Positions 1 through 11,039 of a stretch of DNA of 64,000 bases are shown in pieces. A program made the translations under genes and the position numbers. The stretch is from Deroplatys truncata (lineage: Eukaryota; Arthropoda; Insecta; Mantodea; Mantidae), in assembly GCA_030765065.1 (NCBI GenBank), contig CM060985.1, forward strand, positions 178,066,096 through 178,130,095. The letters run 5' to 3'. Position 1 is the stretch's first letter, and each line of letters starts with the position of its first letter. The notes under the pieces were generated by a model. The model searched no databases. It was not told the origin of the DNA and worked only from the letters and a program-made list of their open reading frames with translations.

Positions 1-460
1 ACGTAATTAAAAATTTTATGTGAGAAAATGTGGTGTTAAAATTACAGAACAAAAACACAACAGTGTAATTCTTGCAATAAATTAATTGTCAAACAAGATT
101 TATGCTTTAAATCTGCTGCTGAAAAAATAGTGAATCAAAGGAGGAGATAGATCACCCAGCATACAGTTCTGAAATGTATTAGTTGCAATTATAAAATATA
201 AAACAAGAATATCTTGAGCATATTTGAACTTCAACCAATTTTTTCTAAACCAAATTTTTCTGATGTTATGTACAGTTATATCATAAAGTATAACAGATAC
301 AAAATTGAACTTTCCACAGTTTTTAAAGAAAAACATGATGAAAGAACGCATAGCATTATAGAGCTAAAATATTTTTTATTTTCTTAAAATGCATGCATTC
401 ATCTTCAGTAATAGTTTTATATCAAAACATAATCACTCTACAGACCTCATCTGGTACATA
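1..460. other. AT-rich sequence, nothing recognised
   Basis: Low-complexity AT-rich DNA. A minus-strand open frame of 83 codons at 100-351 has no recognisable domain and a composition like its surroundings. I see no terminal repeats or gene signals. Confidence 0.5.
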
Positions 461-470
461 GGGTTACTCC

Positions 471-1070
471 AAAAGTTTTGAGAATGGACTCAAAACATTA
501 TTAAAAATTTAGATCTGACAATTGCATCTTTTGAAAATATTCTCATTGCATTCTATACAGCCTCTTATCCTTTCAAACCGTTTATGAAATGTTGAACACC
601 ATTATTCTTTGGAGAGAGTGAAAATACATTTTTAATAAGCAGCTCTTGGGGTGACTCAAATCACTGATCTCGAGGAATTTTTATTTCATTTTGGGGAATA
701 GAAAAAGGTCGCATGGGGCCAGATCTGGACTGTAGGAAAGATGAGACAAATGTGTCCCCTGCAGAAATTGAGTTGTTTCTTGTGCAGTGTGAACGGAGGC
801 ATTGTCATGGTACAACAAAATTTCAGCAGATTAGTCTTAGGACTATTTTTTCTCAGTTCATTGAACACTTGTGACAAACATTTTGTGGTGTACCATCTGA
901 CAGTAATAGTCTTTTGTCCCTCAGACGGAATCGTCACAATGTGCCACTTGCTGAGAAGAAAGAGCAGATCATCTTCTTGTCAACACTTCTCGTTCGCTTC
1001 ACATCTGTTGGACGATCTTCTCTGGGAAGACCCAGACCGATGACTGTCGTATAGTTTGTGATCAGCTTCA
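471..1070 (-). mobile_element. mariner fragment, C-terminal half of transposase
   Basis: Decayed DD34D mariner on the minus strand. Reading leftwards from about 1060, frames carry VDKKMICSFFSASGTL, then WYTTKCLSQVF and, across shifted frames, the HDNAS-type and PYSPDLAPCD-type motifs with their catalytic aspartates (about 760-830). The left edge at 471 follows TA and begins GGGTTACTCC, the same terminal core as the element end near 22769, so both belong to one family. The HTH domain and the first catalytic aspartate are not visible; the 5' side fades after about 1070. Several frameshifts and stops. A clear fossil. Confidence 0.75.
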
Positions 1071-1319
1071 TCCACAACTCAGTTAACACAGCATGTTATA
1101 TGTATACCTCTACTCCTTCCCCCATTGTTCTGAATGTTTTCATTTAAACTCAAGAGACAATGGAATGTTGCATTCATTTACCCATAGGAAACGCAGTCAA
1201 GGTTTATCAAAGGATGTAGTCCAACACTTTGGGAATAACTCAATGCAATAACTTGAAGTCTTGGCCCTTTTAATTCTTATCTAACACAAAGTTAAATAAT
1301 GCCATACTTAAATTCTTAA

Positions 1320-1418
1320 AGTGTAGAAAAAGTATCGAAGTTTTATCTAAAAATTTTAGAAATACTTTGATATCGCCGAGTATGGAGATATCAACGTTAT
1401 CGAAGTCCCATCCCTATT
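1320..1418. repeat. possible hAT-type terminal remnant
   Basis: The stretch ends in CATCCCTA and, read from the other strand, begins TAGGGATGGGACTTCGATAA and continues with repeated TATCGA/ATCGAAG words. Many insect hAT elements have such ends. No second end, target duplication or transposase is visible. Confidence 0.25.
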
Positions 1419-1419
1419 T

Positions 1420-2250
1420 TTACTTTCTCTGCTACGTATAGTAAGTAGGGGAAGTATTGTATTCCACTCAAAAATTCGATACCGAGATTTCACCGGAAAT
1501 ATACGTTTTGAGACCCCCTGAATCCAAAAAAGGCATTTTTAGAAACGTCCGTGTGTGTCTCTGTGTCTGTAACAGCATAACTCAGAAACGAACAGTCGGA
1601 TAAACACCAAACTTGGTATTTAGATTCAGTATCTTCCACAGATGCGACACAAAGGTTTTCAAGAAAATCCCACCACCCCAGATTACCCTTTACATGGAAC
1701 ATTTTTCAAAAATTTTAATTTTTCAAAAATGGCTCTAACGAGTTTGATTAAAATATCATATGTTTAAGGTATTCTCATGACAAATGAAATGTACATCTTG
1801 AATTTTCTGGGAACGTCTCCAAAACTATTCTTCATTGTATACGACTTTTGCATAGCTGGTAACCCATAAGAGATAGACAAAGTTTTAGTACACAAGAAAT
1901 GTAGATAGCGTTAGAATACACAATTTATGTCATATACATTATTTTTGTTGGGTGAACCATTTTTGATATATTGCTTGTTATTCCCTTAAATTTTCCAATA
2001 GTTATACTTTTTCTCAAATTCGTTATTCAGTTTTTTTGTCCTGGTAATACAAAGAGAATGGAATACTCCACATAGCAACCACCTCTTAAAATATTTGACT
2101 ATCGCTTAAAGCCTAGCAATTCCCCTTGCATCTACAGGAAAATTAGCAATAAGATTAACATCTCGATTAACATGAAGCATATGGAGAATAAGCGTTTGTA
2201 AAAATAGTTTCTACAAGAGTAGAGAAATTCATGTGAGTGTAACACGTAAT
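1420..2250 (+). mobile_element. family H copy 1 (HINE-like), near full length
   Basis: Defines the family H plan used below. Plus orientation means starting with ACTTTCTCTACTACG and ending GTGTAACACATCAGAT. In order: terminal ACTTTCTCTACT; a short palindrome TACTATACGTAGTA (here slightly changed); a conserved block with CGATACCGAGATTTCACCGG; a variable GT/CA microsatellite; AACAGCATAACTCAGAAACG; about 600 bp of AT-rich body; the inverse AGTAGAGAAAGT; hairpin ATGTG-N7-CACAT; end. This copy lies in a T-run (TTTTT before the start). Coding capacity is doubtful; a 70-codon antisense frame at 1490-1702 recurs in other copies. Confidence 0.85.
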
Positions 2251-2254
2251 TTTT

Positions 2255-3975
2255 TTTATCTACATGTGATGCAACCAAAGCCATAAAGGTTTTTAATGTT
2301 AAACGTATAGGCCGGACATTATTTTCTGAGATATGACCTTTACTCCTCACATAATGCTCAATTCTCTGACCGGTATATATCCTCGAGCTGGCAATCATTT
2401 TACAAAGCTTGGACAAAGTCTCTTTCTGGATTGATTTTTTTATCTTATAGCTGTACCATACACAGAATGAAAGGGGTATACATGCTCACAGCTTAAGGGG
2501 TTGATTCTACATGATATACTGAATAAAATATTGCAATGACGTCCTTTCCTCTCAGCAATAGACACACTGTGAAAAGACTTTATAGTTGGAAGCTCATCCT
2601 GCAATTATTCTGTGATGCTTTTGAATATCATAACACCCTTTAGGCGGTGGATATATTGAAACAAATCGAACAGATCGTTCCTCTGCATAACGTTTTTGTA
2701 AAGTTCACTGGATTCACGAAATTTACCATTGAATTTTTCACACAATCGTAACTTTCGTTTGGAGTGCACCTGGTAAAGGGATGCTGTATTTTTGCCTCCA
2801 GTCGTACAACCTAATGCGGGTTAACCTTTAACTTTTACAGAAATTGGGAAAGAAAAGCTATTTTTTGGAACAAACTGCTTTATTGCTTTTCAAAATTTTT
2901 GCCTTTAAGCTACATGCACTTTTGCGCGCGTTCAAACTAATTCTCGGAACATCATTTTCCACTCTGAATAGATATTTCAGTGTTATAAAATGTATTATGA
3001 CTTACAAGTGAATATTATTAAATGTAATTCAGTAAATAGAGCTATGAAAGGACATACTGAGAAATAAATGAAGAAAAAAGTTTAATTGAGACTGCATAAT
3101 TTAATAGCAAAATTAATATTACTACATGGAAGTGAGAGATGAGTGTTATAAACAGGAACAGTGACTTTGGAAATGTGATTTCTGAGACCATTGACCGGAA
3201 TAACGCTCCAAAATAAAGTTAAGTGCACACATAAGGAAGGAATTGGCTATTACATCAATAAGGCCAGAAGAAACTATACAATATTGTGACGTGAGCCTGG
3301 TGACGACACCATCAGCACCTTCACCAGATGTCACGAAAAGGATGGGGAAACATAGCACAGAATGACCTCGTGATGGTGACAGGTTTCGACAGCAATAGCG
3401 AAGGTGCTATTATAAGACACGTAGCTTCTGTTCCCGATCTTTCGAACATTTAATTTATCTAATACAACCTAAACTACATTTCATAGAGAAAGAATTAAAC
3501 AGCTGGTGCATTTACCTGTGTGGTAAAGGAAGTCCGGCTGTCCGTTTTCGTCGGGCCAGCGCCTACGTAGGGATTCCAAATTAACACTAAATGAATGGAA
3601 GAAACTGAAAAGCAAAGCTTCCGGCTAGGCACGTGGTTGTTCGAGAGAGCACCATAAAAAACCCTAAGGTTAAATACCTGACGAAATGCTGATTAGTATC
3701 TCCCTAGTCACTGGCGTAAGCGTACGTCAACAGAAATTACATAACTCAACCATGTGTCGGATCAAACCGCGTGCCACCTAAACTCTGCTTGCTTTAACAT
3801 CAGGGAAAAGACGTGCAGGAAAGTTAAAACCAATTTCATGGAGTTACTTAAAGTTTTCCTGAATATATCAAACGTATACCATCATATTCTCCAATATCTT
3901 TTAAAATAACAATAATATCAAGAAAATAGATACAGCCATGTTGGGTCATCACCCTGATAGATAACCAAAGCAATC
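2255..3975. other. no gene recognised
   Basis: About 1.7 kb of mixed-composition DNA. Open frames at 2132-2416 and 3146-3358 on the minus strand show no known domain; the first overlaps the end of a family H copy. Around 2840-2960 the sequence looks like a degraded transposon 3' region, but I cannot name a family. Confidence 0.4.
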
Positions 3976-3979
3976 CTTT

Positions 3980-5690
3980 GTATATCGACCTATAGTAAGC
4001 AGAAGTATTGTAGGCTACCCGAAAGTTCGATACAGAGATTTCGTGTAAATAAATAATTTGGGTCTCCTTAATCCAAGAGTATTTCTGGAAAACGTTCAGT
4101 GTATTTGTGTTTGTCTGTCTGTGAACAGCATAACTCAAAAACGATAAGTCTGATAAATACCAAATTCGGTATTTGAGATTAGTATCTTCCAAGGATGCGA
4201 CACGAAGATCTGCAAAAAAATCCCCCACTCCAGACTACCCTTTAAATGGAACTTTTCGAAAATTTCGATTTTCTCAAATATGGCCCTAACGATTTTGATG
4301 AAATATCATATTTTTAGCTATTTTATGGCAAATGAGATGCATACATTAAACTTTCTGGAAATGTGCCTAAAACTCCTCTTCATTCTTGAATGACCTTCGC
4401 ATAACTGGTAAAACGTAAGGGATAGATGCCGTTAAAGCACACACTTTGTGCCATATGCAGTCTTTTGTTCAGTGGCCATTTCCGAGATATTCCTTGTTGT
4501 TTGTTTAAGGGGAGGCAAAATTTCAAAGAAATCTATTAATAACTGCATTTTGAACATCAAAAAATGTAGAAAAACAAAAAGTGAAGAAAAATTACTTTAA
4601 AGCTTTAAATGTATAACAACACATATTTATTGATTTAGAATTCCCCTGAACCATATGAAGGTCTTTGAGATAACTGTTTTTATATAAGAACCCTTAGGTC
4701 TGTCTTCATATTTTGACCAGTTCTGACACCCATTTTCTTCATAACCTTAAGCCTACCTTTTTTTATTTTTTTTTAAATTTAAAAGTGTAAAATGCATATC
4801 TGCATCCAATTGAAACCCGTCAGCATCCAACCATGCCGTCACACCGCTTGCTTTAGTTGGGCCCTCCACATCCTTTACCACAGTTTCAATTGAATGCAGA
4901 ATATGCATTTTACCGGGTTTCGATCTTACGATCCTTGGTTTGATAGGTTAGCTACTTCTATCGTGCCATAGACCGCATGGCCATAAATCCTGATGTCGAG
5001 CTTGCGCCGCCATATTTAAAGCGTTTACTAATCGTGTAACATACCATGTTATATATAACATTTTAAAGCTGAGTTGTACAAAAATAGGCGTGGCAGGCAT
5101 TTAAATTTCCGTGCATGGTTTTTAAAAACGCCTGCCAAACCCTTAAAAAAGGTTTTTAACACCATCAATCACATTTAAATGTTTGACTAACATTATAAAG
5201 GGTTTATTTTTGCAGACATCAAAAAACTGAAAATGTTGGCCATTTTGACTAATAAATCTCTTCCAGGTCCCCTTAAACTTCAAAATTGTATCGATTTTGC
5301 TGCAACGGAGTAATGAGTGCATTTCAGGAGCCACACCCACCCGCACATGGGCATTTAAATCAGGATGTAACTGCCTTTTAAATGGTGATGCGGCATAAAC
5401 TACAATAGATTCTGAAAGTACAAAGTATAAACATTATTTTAAGGCAAAAAACGTAAAATCGATTTTTCATAATTTTTGCCCCAATTTCACCGATGCCTCC
5501 CCTTATAATTTCTAATACTTATACTTTTTCTCGAATGGGAATTCATTATTCGTTTTTTATGTCATGGACATACAAAGGTAATGGAACGCTCCACATAGCA
5601 ACCTGGTCTTAAAACATTTGACTATCGCTTAAATACTACCATATTACCCTTGCATCTACAAGAAAATTAGCAATAAGATAGTTTCTGCAA
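3980..5690 (+). mobile_element. family H copy 2, interrupted by a 1-kb inverted-repeat element
   Basis: Family H sequence runs from about 3980 to 4508 and resumes at 5513 (CTAATACTTATACTTTTTCTC) to about 5690, in plus orientation. The two parts join in register with other copies once the insert at 4510-5512 is removed. The copy is among the more diverged; its 3' hairpin end is missing. Confidence 0.75.
4510..5512. mobile_element. non-autonomous DNA transposon with AGGGGAGGCA ends, TA target
   Basis: The left end reads AGGGGAGGCAAAATTTC and the right end is its imperfect inverse (GATGCCTCCCCT). TA flanks both sides and family H sequence is continuous across the insertion. Inside, a second inverted repeat of about 28 bp (AAAATGCATATCTGCATCCA at 4792 and its inverse at 4883-4912) encloses a GC-richer 70-bp core with CACATCCTTTACCACAG. 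No transposase is visible; a 67-codon minus frame at 5143-5346 is unrecognised. The ends are not those of a family I can name. Confidence 0.65.
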
Positions 5691-5824
5691 ATGTGGCCAA
5701 GAAAAAAAATGGGAGAAAAGTATAAATATTTTAACTTTCAAACCAAATAGCAAAGAATATCTATTAAATGTTTAGCTTCACAAAAAAATAAAAGAAGCAA
5801 GAAAAAACAATTATTTAATACAAA

Positions 5825-6165
5825 TTCTGTGATTTCATTAGATCTACATCTTTTGTGTAGTACGTTTGTCTATCTGTTACGCTGTAGAATTATAGAAACA
5901 TTAATTTAAAAAAATAAAATTTCTCAGCCTATTTCCAGAGAATTCAAGATAAACATTTCCTTTGTCATGCATATATTTTGGACATAACGTATTTTAATGA
6001 AAATGTTGGTCATTTTTATAAGGTAAGGAATAAGGAATTTTCCATTTAGAGGGTAGTTTGGGGTGGCAGGATTTTCTTGAAAGTCCTGGTGTCGAATCCT
6101 TGGAAGATACTGCACCTGAATAGCAAAATTGGTGTTTATACGACAATCGTTTCATTTTTTAAGGT
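5825..6165 (-). mobile_element. family H copy 3, partial
   Basis: The inner part of family H in minus orientation, from TACATCTTTTGTGTAGT to about the GGTGTTTATACGAC block. Both ends are missing and it is heavily diverged. Confidence 0.65.
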
Positions 6166-6239
6166 ATTCATCGTTTCATCATTTTAGGGTAGATTTAATT
6201 TGACCCTAATTGTAGGTTACCATTTCTAAAAAATTAAAT

Positions 6240-6405
6240 TTACCTTAAAATGCTTATCATAAAGTCCTCCAAACAAAACACGACTAACACCATTTACTTT
6301 CACCCATATCAAGCAACTTTTATTAAAGACATTTCCTTCTACAACGATTAGTTTTGGAGAGATATTGTGCAGTCTCAACTTAAATGGTCCACATTTTATT
6401 TCCAT
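6240..6405. repeat. dispersed repeat shared with 56945-57110
   Basis: About 160 bp matches 56945-57110 in the same orientation, through CAAGCAACTTTTATTAAAGA, TAGTTTTGGAGA and CAGTCTCAACTTAAATGG. At the other copy the match runs into TTCAACCTGTATA, which could be a transposon end. No coding capacity is recognised. Confidence 0.6.
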
Positions 6406-6476
6406 TTAAATGTTGACAGTCCCTTGAACAGGAGTAATATACTTCACTACCTTGTCAGCAAACAAAACACAAAGAT

Positions 6477-6690
6477 CGGGCTGTTTCCATAGCTCAGTAG
6501 AGAGCACCGGCCTGCTGTGCGAGTTCGATTCCCGGCTAGAGTGGGAATTTTTCTCCAGCCAGTTTATTCCTTATCCTACCCAGAGACTATAAGTATGAAT
6601 GGATGTATATGTGTGCGTGATCTAACGTAAAGACTCGAAGAAATCTATAAATCCAATGACAATATGCACATGAGTTAATACCAATGCGGA
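6477..6690 (+). repeat. tRNA-derived SINE candidate
   Basis: A tRNA-like head at 6477-6540: box A-like TAGCTCAGTAGAGAGC at 6490 and box B-like GAGTTCGATTCC at 6521, in the right order but about 30 bp apart, a little short for a functional tRNA. The rest of the unit (CCAGCCAGTTTATTCC to about 6690) has no tRNA match. There is no second copy in the window, so it is called by structure only. It is not a functional tRNA: no acceptor stem partner is seen. Confidence 0.5.
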
Positions 6691-6694
6691 TAGG

Positions 6695-7270
6695 TAATAT
6701 ATTTCAAAAGATGAAAGCCCACCAATACGAACACAACACTTAAAGATGGTGTAAAAGGAAAAGAAGGATCGAAATAAAAGACAAATACCGACTTGTTCTT
6801 CATTACAAGCTGTAAGCTAGCTTCCATTCACACACTAGCAAATAATGAATACACGATAAAAGGCCCTGGGTTTTCTCGACGTCGCTTGAACAAATACTTG
6901 GCATAACGAGTTACCAAACAAAACATTCCATATTTGTGATTATATTTGACACAAAATTAATTAAATACCAGAACAAAAGAACAATATTAGCATTTAATAT
7001 TCCATGACATTAATATAATTAAATAACGAAACAGTAAGAGCATCGCTGTGCCTTGTGTTTACGCCGACTGCGTTTAATTACATATGGGGTTACAAGGGTG
7101 ATATTGCATACTCAGTTTTTTTAGGGGATAATTAATTTAGCTGTATACGTTCGTATGAGAGACATATAATGCGGAACGTGTATTTGTTTTTTCCATTTCA
7201 AATTGCTCTTAAATAATATTTGCGGTTATTGTATGGTTATGGATCGCACAAACGTCATAAAGATGATAAC
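6695..7270. other. no gene recognised
   Basis: AT-rich intervening DNA between the SINE candidate and the Tc1 element. No repeats or conserved frames seen. Confidence 0.4.
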
Positions 7271-7272
7271 AG

Positions 7273-8762
7273 TACTGGTACCAAACAATACAATAATTCT
7301 GTATGCTGTGACATTGCCAAATAACATAGCTCGATGAAACTTGAATCATACATAGAGGGAACTGCTACACAAGGCAACTAAACGAAATTTGCAATGAGAC
7401 GAACAGAAATGCCACTTTTATTCATAGACCATAAGCTACACTAAAGTCAATATGACATATGAAGGCTCTCTAGATTTACAGAAACAGATACATGGTGCTT
7501 AAAAGGGTGTATGATCACCACGGACAGCAATGCATGCTCTGCATCGTGCTCCCATGCTGGCCACAAGGTTGGTAAGTAGTTATTGTGGTGGGGCGTTCCA
7601 TTCCTCCACCAGCGCTGTTCACAACTGTTGGTGCATGTGAAAGTGCTGCAATTCGTCTCCTCAAAGCATCCCACACGCGTTCGATTTAAATCGGGGAAAA
7701 GGGCAGGACAGTCCATTTGCCGAATATCCTCTCGCTCCAGAGATCGTTCGATGCGGTCGCGCAATATCATCCATAAAAATGAAGTCAGGACCGACTGCAC
7801 TCCAAAAAAGACGCACATGGGGAAGGAGTACAGCATCACAATAACGTTGACCAGTTACCGTACCGTGTTCAAAGATTTGGAGGTCCGTGCGCCCATGCAA
7901 CAAGATGCTTCCTCACACCATAACACCCGGATCACCAAAATGATCTTGTTTAAGGATGTTATAGGATGTTCATGGGTTCATTACGTGTTCCCACCTTTCG
8001 CCAGATGAGGGTACGTTGAGAATCACTACTTAGATTGAATCTGTTCCCATCCGAGAAGAGCAAGCGACCCCATTCCTCGTTGGTCTAATTTTGATGCTCT
8101 TGAGACAATCGCAAACGGTGCTGCCGATGTGCGGATGTCAATGGAACATAACGTACTGGCCGTCGGGCAAAGAGACCACCTCTTGTGTAGTCGCCGTACC
8201 ACTGTGTATCGTGAGATTGCGTGTCTAGCTGTCCTGTTTAATGTGGTTGCAATTGCACCCGCTGTTTGCCGTGCATTCCTTCTTGCCTGTTGCACAATTT
8301 AGCGCTCATCTGCTGCTGTAGTTGAGCGTGATCGACCATAACCTCTCCTTGGGACAGCAGTGCCTGTGGTTTAGAAGATTCCCCATGCACGTGAAACAAT
8401 GCTGTGAGCAACACTCGTCACACTTCGCCCTTCTTCCAGCTTCCCGATGATTCTTCCCCGTGTGAGTTCATCCAAATGGTGTCTACGGACCATGTTGCAA
8501 TAAAGAACACCACTGCAGTGCACCGTAAATGCTCGCTAATTGCCTCACACCGTCTTGTCCTGTTTCGTCAACTGCCCCGTGTTGCGGGACCAGACCCATT
8601 TGGCAGTATAGGCTCGCTACACTCGCGCCATGTGACGTCCAGCTTTCTGTGTACGTGTGAAAGGCCTATGGCAAATGCTCCCGTACCTTCATCTACCTCC
8701 ACCAAGTAGTTCATTTGTTATGTTACTTTACCCATCTCGTCCTTAGGTTTTGCACACCAGTG
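7273..8762 (-). mobile_element. degenerate Tc1-like transposon
   Basis: The right end, read inward, is CACTGGTGTGCAAAACC with TA outside. The left end TACTGGTACCAAAC is its decayed partner. The transposase runs right to left: an HTH region MVRRHHLDELTRGRIIGKL near 8490, ARRNARQTAGAIATTL near 8280, ISRYTVVRRLHKR near 8200, FMDDIARPHRT with the second catalytic aspartate near 7775, and IERVWDALRRRI with the catalytic glutamate near 7660. The motifs sit in three frames with several stops, so the copy is dead. A plus-strand 141-codon frame at 7583 is only a shadow of it. Confidence 0.85.
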
Positions 8763-8764
8763 TA

Positions 8765-9158
8765 CTAGCAGGAAGGAGGTACAAAACATTACCTTTAAGA
8801 GCGTTTACAATTGCAGCAACAGCTTTTCTACCAATTACCCACATTAGGTAGAGGCAAGTGCGTTGCACTCCGCTCAAAGTTTCCTTAATAGAGATTTCAC
8901 TGTAAACTCACATCTGGAAATCTCTAAATATCTAAATAAATACACTGGTTTCTTTTCTCTCGCTACTTTGCAATTTAAAGGAATCTCAAATTCATTGCAT
9001 TAATGCAACTCAATAGTGAAACTTACAAAATCCGTAATTCTTGTTGTTTTGAAAATTTGACTCGTTATTTGAAGGTTATTTTATAACAGAGTACAAAGCT
9101 TCATGCAGCTTTTCCTGAAATTAATAAGATGATGCTAAGATACTCAAATCGCCTGGTT
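8765..9158. other. no gene recognised
   Basis: AT-rich spacer. Nothing with detectable structure. Confidence 0.4.
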
Positions 9159-9159
9159 T

Positions 9160-9912
9160 ACTTTCTCTACCACGTACACAAAAATGGGGAAGATATTGCA
9201 TTCCACTAAAGAATCTATACAGAAATTGTACCGGAAATACATGTTTTGAGGGCCTCTGAATAAAAACATTTTAGAAAGAGGTTCGTGTGTATTTGTGAAC
9301 AGCATAACCTAAAAACAAAAAGTCGGATAAATATCAAACTTGGTATTTCAGTTTAGTATCTTTGAAGGATGCAAAACTGAGATTATAAAGAAAATTCCCC
9401 TCCCCAGACTATCGTTTACATACAACATTTTACAAAATTTTTGACTTTCCCAAAACTGGCTGTAATTATTTTGATTAAAATATATGTCCTAAAATATTTT
9501 CTTGGGAAATGAAATGTAAATCCTGAATTGTCTGGACGTGACCACAAAAGTGCGCTTCATTGTAAATGACTTTCGCATAACTGGTAAACCGTAAGAGATA
9601 GATACATTTTTACCACAGAAAAACTTTTATCTTTTTAAAACACACAATTTATGTCTTATATATTTTTTTTGTCGAGGACACATTTCCGAGATATTCCTTG
9701 TTATTTGTTTGAATTTTCCAATACTTATACTTTTTCTCAAATTGGAATCCGTTATTCGTTTTTTTATGTCCAGGACATGGAATGGAGTGCACCACATAGC
9801 AACCAGCTCTTGAAACATTTGACTATCACTTAACCTGAAGTAGATGGAGAATAAGCGTTTGGACAAATAGTTTGTACAAGAGTAGAGAAAGTCATGTGAG
9901 TGGGACACTTTT
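9160..9912 (+). mobile_element. family H copy 4
   Basis: Starts ACTTTCTCTACCACG and ends GTACAAGAGTAGAGAAAGTC followed by the hairpin region. The GT microsatellite is reduced to a few units. Near complete but diverged. Confidence 0.8.
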
Positions 9913-10084
9913 AAATGTTTCACTTTCTCTTCGGCCCCCTGGATCCGTCTTACCTACAAGAAATGTCAAGGATTATCTCGATTAACATGCAGTATAAATA
10001 AAAATATAGCAAAACTGAAAAATGTCGGAATGAATGGATGCAACATATCTTAAGAATGGCAGATTCAGAATGCCTAAAGTTTCA

Positions 10085-10612
10085 TTCAATTACACTAGTC
10101 CGCATTTTCAAACTTTTCCTCAGATGATTTCTTAAATGTAGGTGTTCTTGAATCAAGTTGTTATGCTTATTCCAGAAATAACTTCCGTTTTATTTCTATC
10201 ACGTCACGTTTTTACACAAAATAAGAGGCAATGTTTTGACAATTTTACTAATGAGCGTAGAAAAGTATTCAAATACCATTTCATACAAGGTAATTTTTTA
10301 TTCAAGAAACATTTTAAGAATACTCTCAAGAACTCCATTAATTTATTTCATGACTACATTTTAACAAAACAAGAAGCCCAAGTGTTTCATTTAATATTTT
10401 TCAAACTCTCTCTTCTTTGACTTCCTTGCAGATCCTTGAAGATGACTGTCCCTCCTCAACATCCAACAGTAGTCGGCTATCATAGTTTCATTCTATCTCC
10501 CCTGGTACCTCCTCTCCATTTCCTTAATATCTTGGTGAAAACGTTCACCCTGCTCTTCACTATAATGTCCCAGATTTTCTGGAAAGTAGTCGATATGTGA
10601 ATGCAGAAATAC
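10085..10612 (-). pseudogene. 3' end copy of an orphan repeat-borne gene (paralogue of 49870-51546)
   Basis: Matches 49565-50085 in the same orientation, including about 330 bp beyond the stop codon, so the repeated unit includes non-coding flank. The minus-strand frame near 10430-10605 carries the C-terminus of the family, with the motif words DYFPENLG, GERFHQDI, RRYQGR and ADYCWMLRRD. The upstream coding part is absent: the copy is cut at about 10612 where mariner sequence begins. I know this C-terminal pattern from many uncharacterised arthropod proteins but not its function. Confidence 0.6.
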
Positions 10613-10616
10613 AAGA

Positions 10617-11037
10617 TTGGAGGCAATAAAGTTTGAGGTTAGCGTCGTGAATTACTACTGGAAACAAGAGGATAAAGCTGCTACCGCGGCTCGAAGAATA
10701 TGTGAGGTCGAAGGTGAAGGTGTCGTTAGTGAGCGCGTAGCACAACGATGGTTCCTGCGTTTCAATAATGGAGACGAAAACATTAAGGATTTAAAACGTT
10801 CTGGAAGACCGAAGTTGTGGAATATTGAGAATACACACAGAGTTTTGGTAGAAGATCCACAAACAAGCACTCGGAGGTTGTCAAAAGAATCTCATGCTTC
10901 GAAACATACCATACATTGTCATATCAAGACACTTAAAATCGTTCAGAAGCTGTAAATCTTAGCCACATTAATTGATAACTGATCAAGCTCTACGTACAGT
11001 GGATATCTGTCGTCAACTTATCGCTAACGTATGTATG
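10617..11037 (+). mobile_element. mariner, piece 1 of 3 (HTH domain)
   Basis: The 112-codon frame starting at 10617 holds the mariner N-terminal bipartite HTH: CEVEGEGVVSERVAQRWF, then NGDENIKDLKRSGRPK and ASKHTIHCHIKTL. The frame breaks after KIVQKL, but the following bases still spell DICRQLIAN in another frame (to about 11030). The next expected segment, the first catalytic aspartate motif, is found 4.1 kb away at 15190. No 5' TIR is visible; the left side abuts the orphan gene repeat. Confidence 0.8.
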
Positions 11038-11039
11038 TA

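Noticed and set aside
1420-2250. Family H as a classical TIR transposon or MITE
   Set aside because: The inverted repeats are not both terminal, and I see no consistent target duplication in the copies with clear ends.
6477-6540. Functional tRNA gene
   Set aside because: A and B boxes are present, but the arm spacing is short and no acceptor stem pairing is seen; a SINE head fits better.
7583-8008. 141-codon plus-strand frame
   Set aside because: It lies antisense to the Tc1 transposase motifs and carries no domain of its own.
9651-9833. Plus-strand frame with SNTYTFSQ and RYSFFYV words seen in several family H copies
   Set aside because: It is shared only because the DNA is shared; frames are open on both strands in different copies and there is no start or domain consistency.
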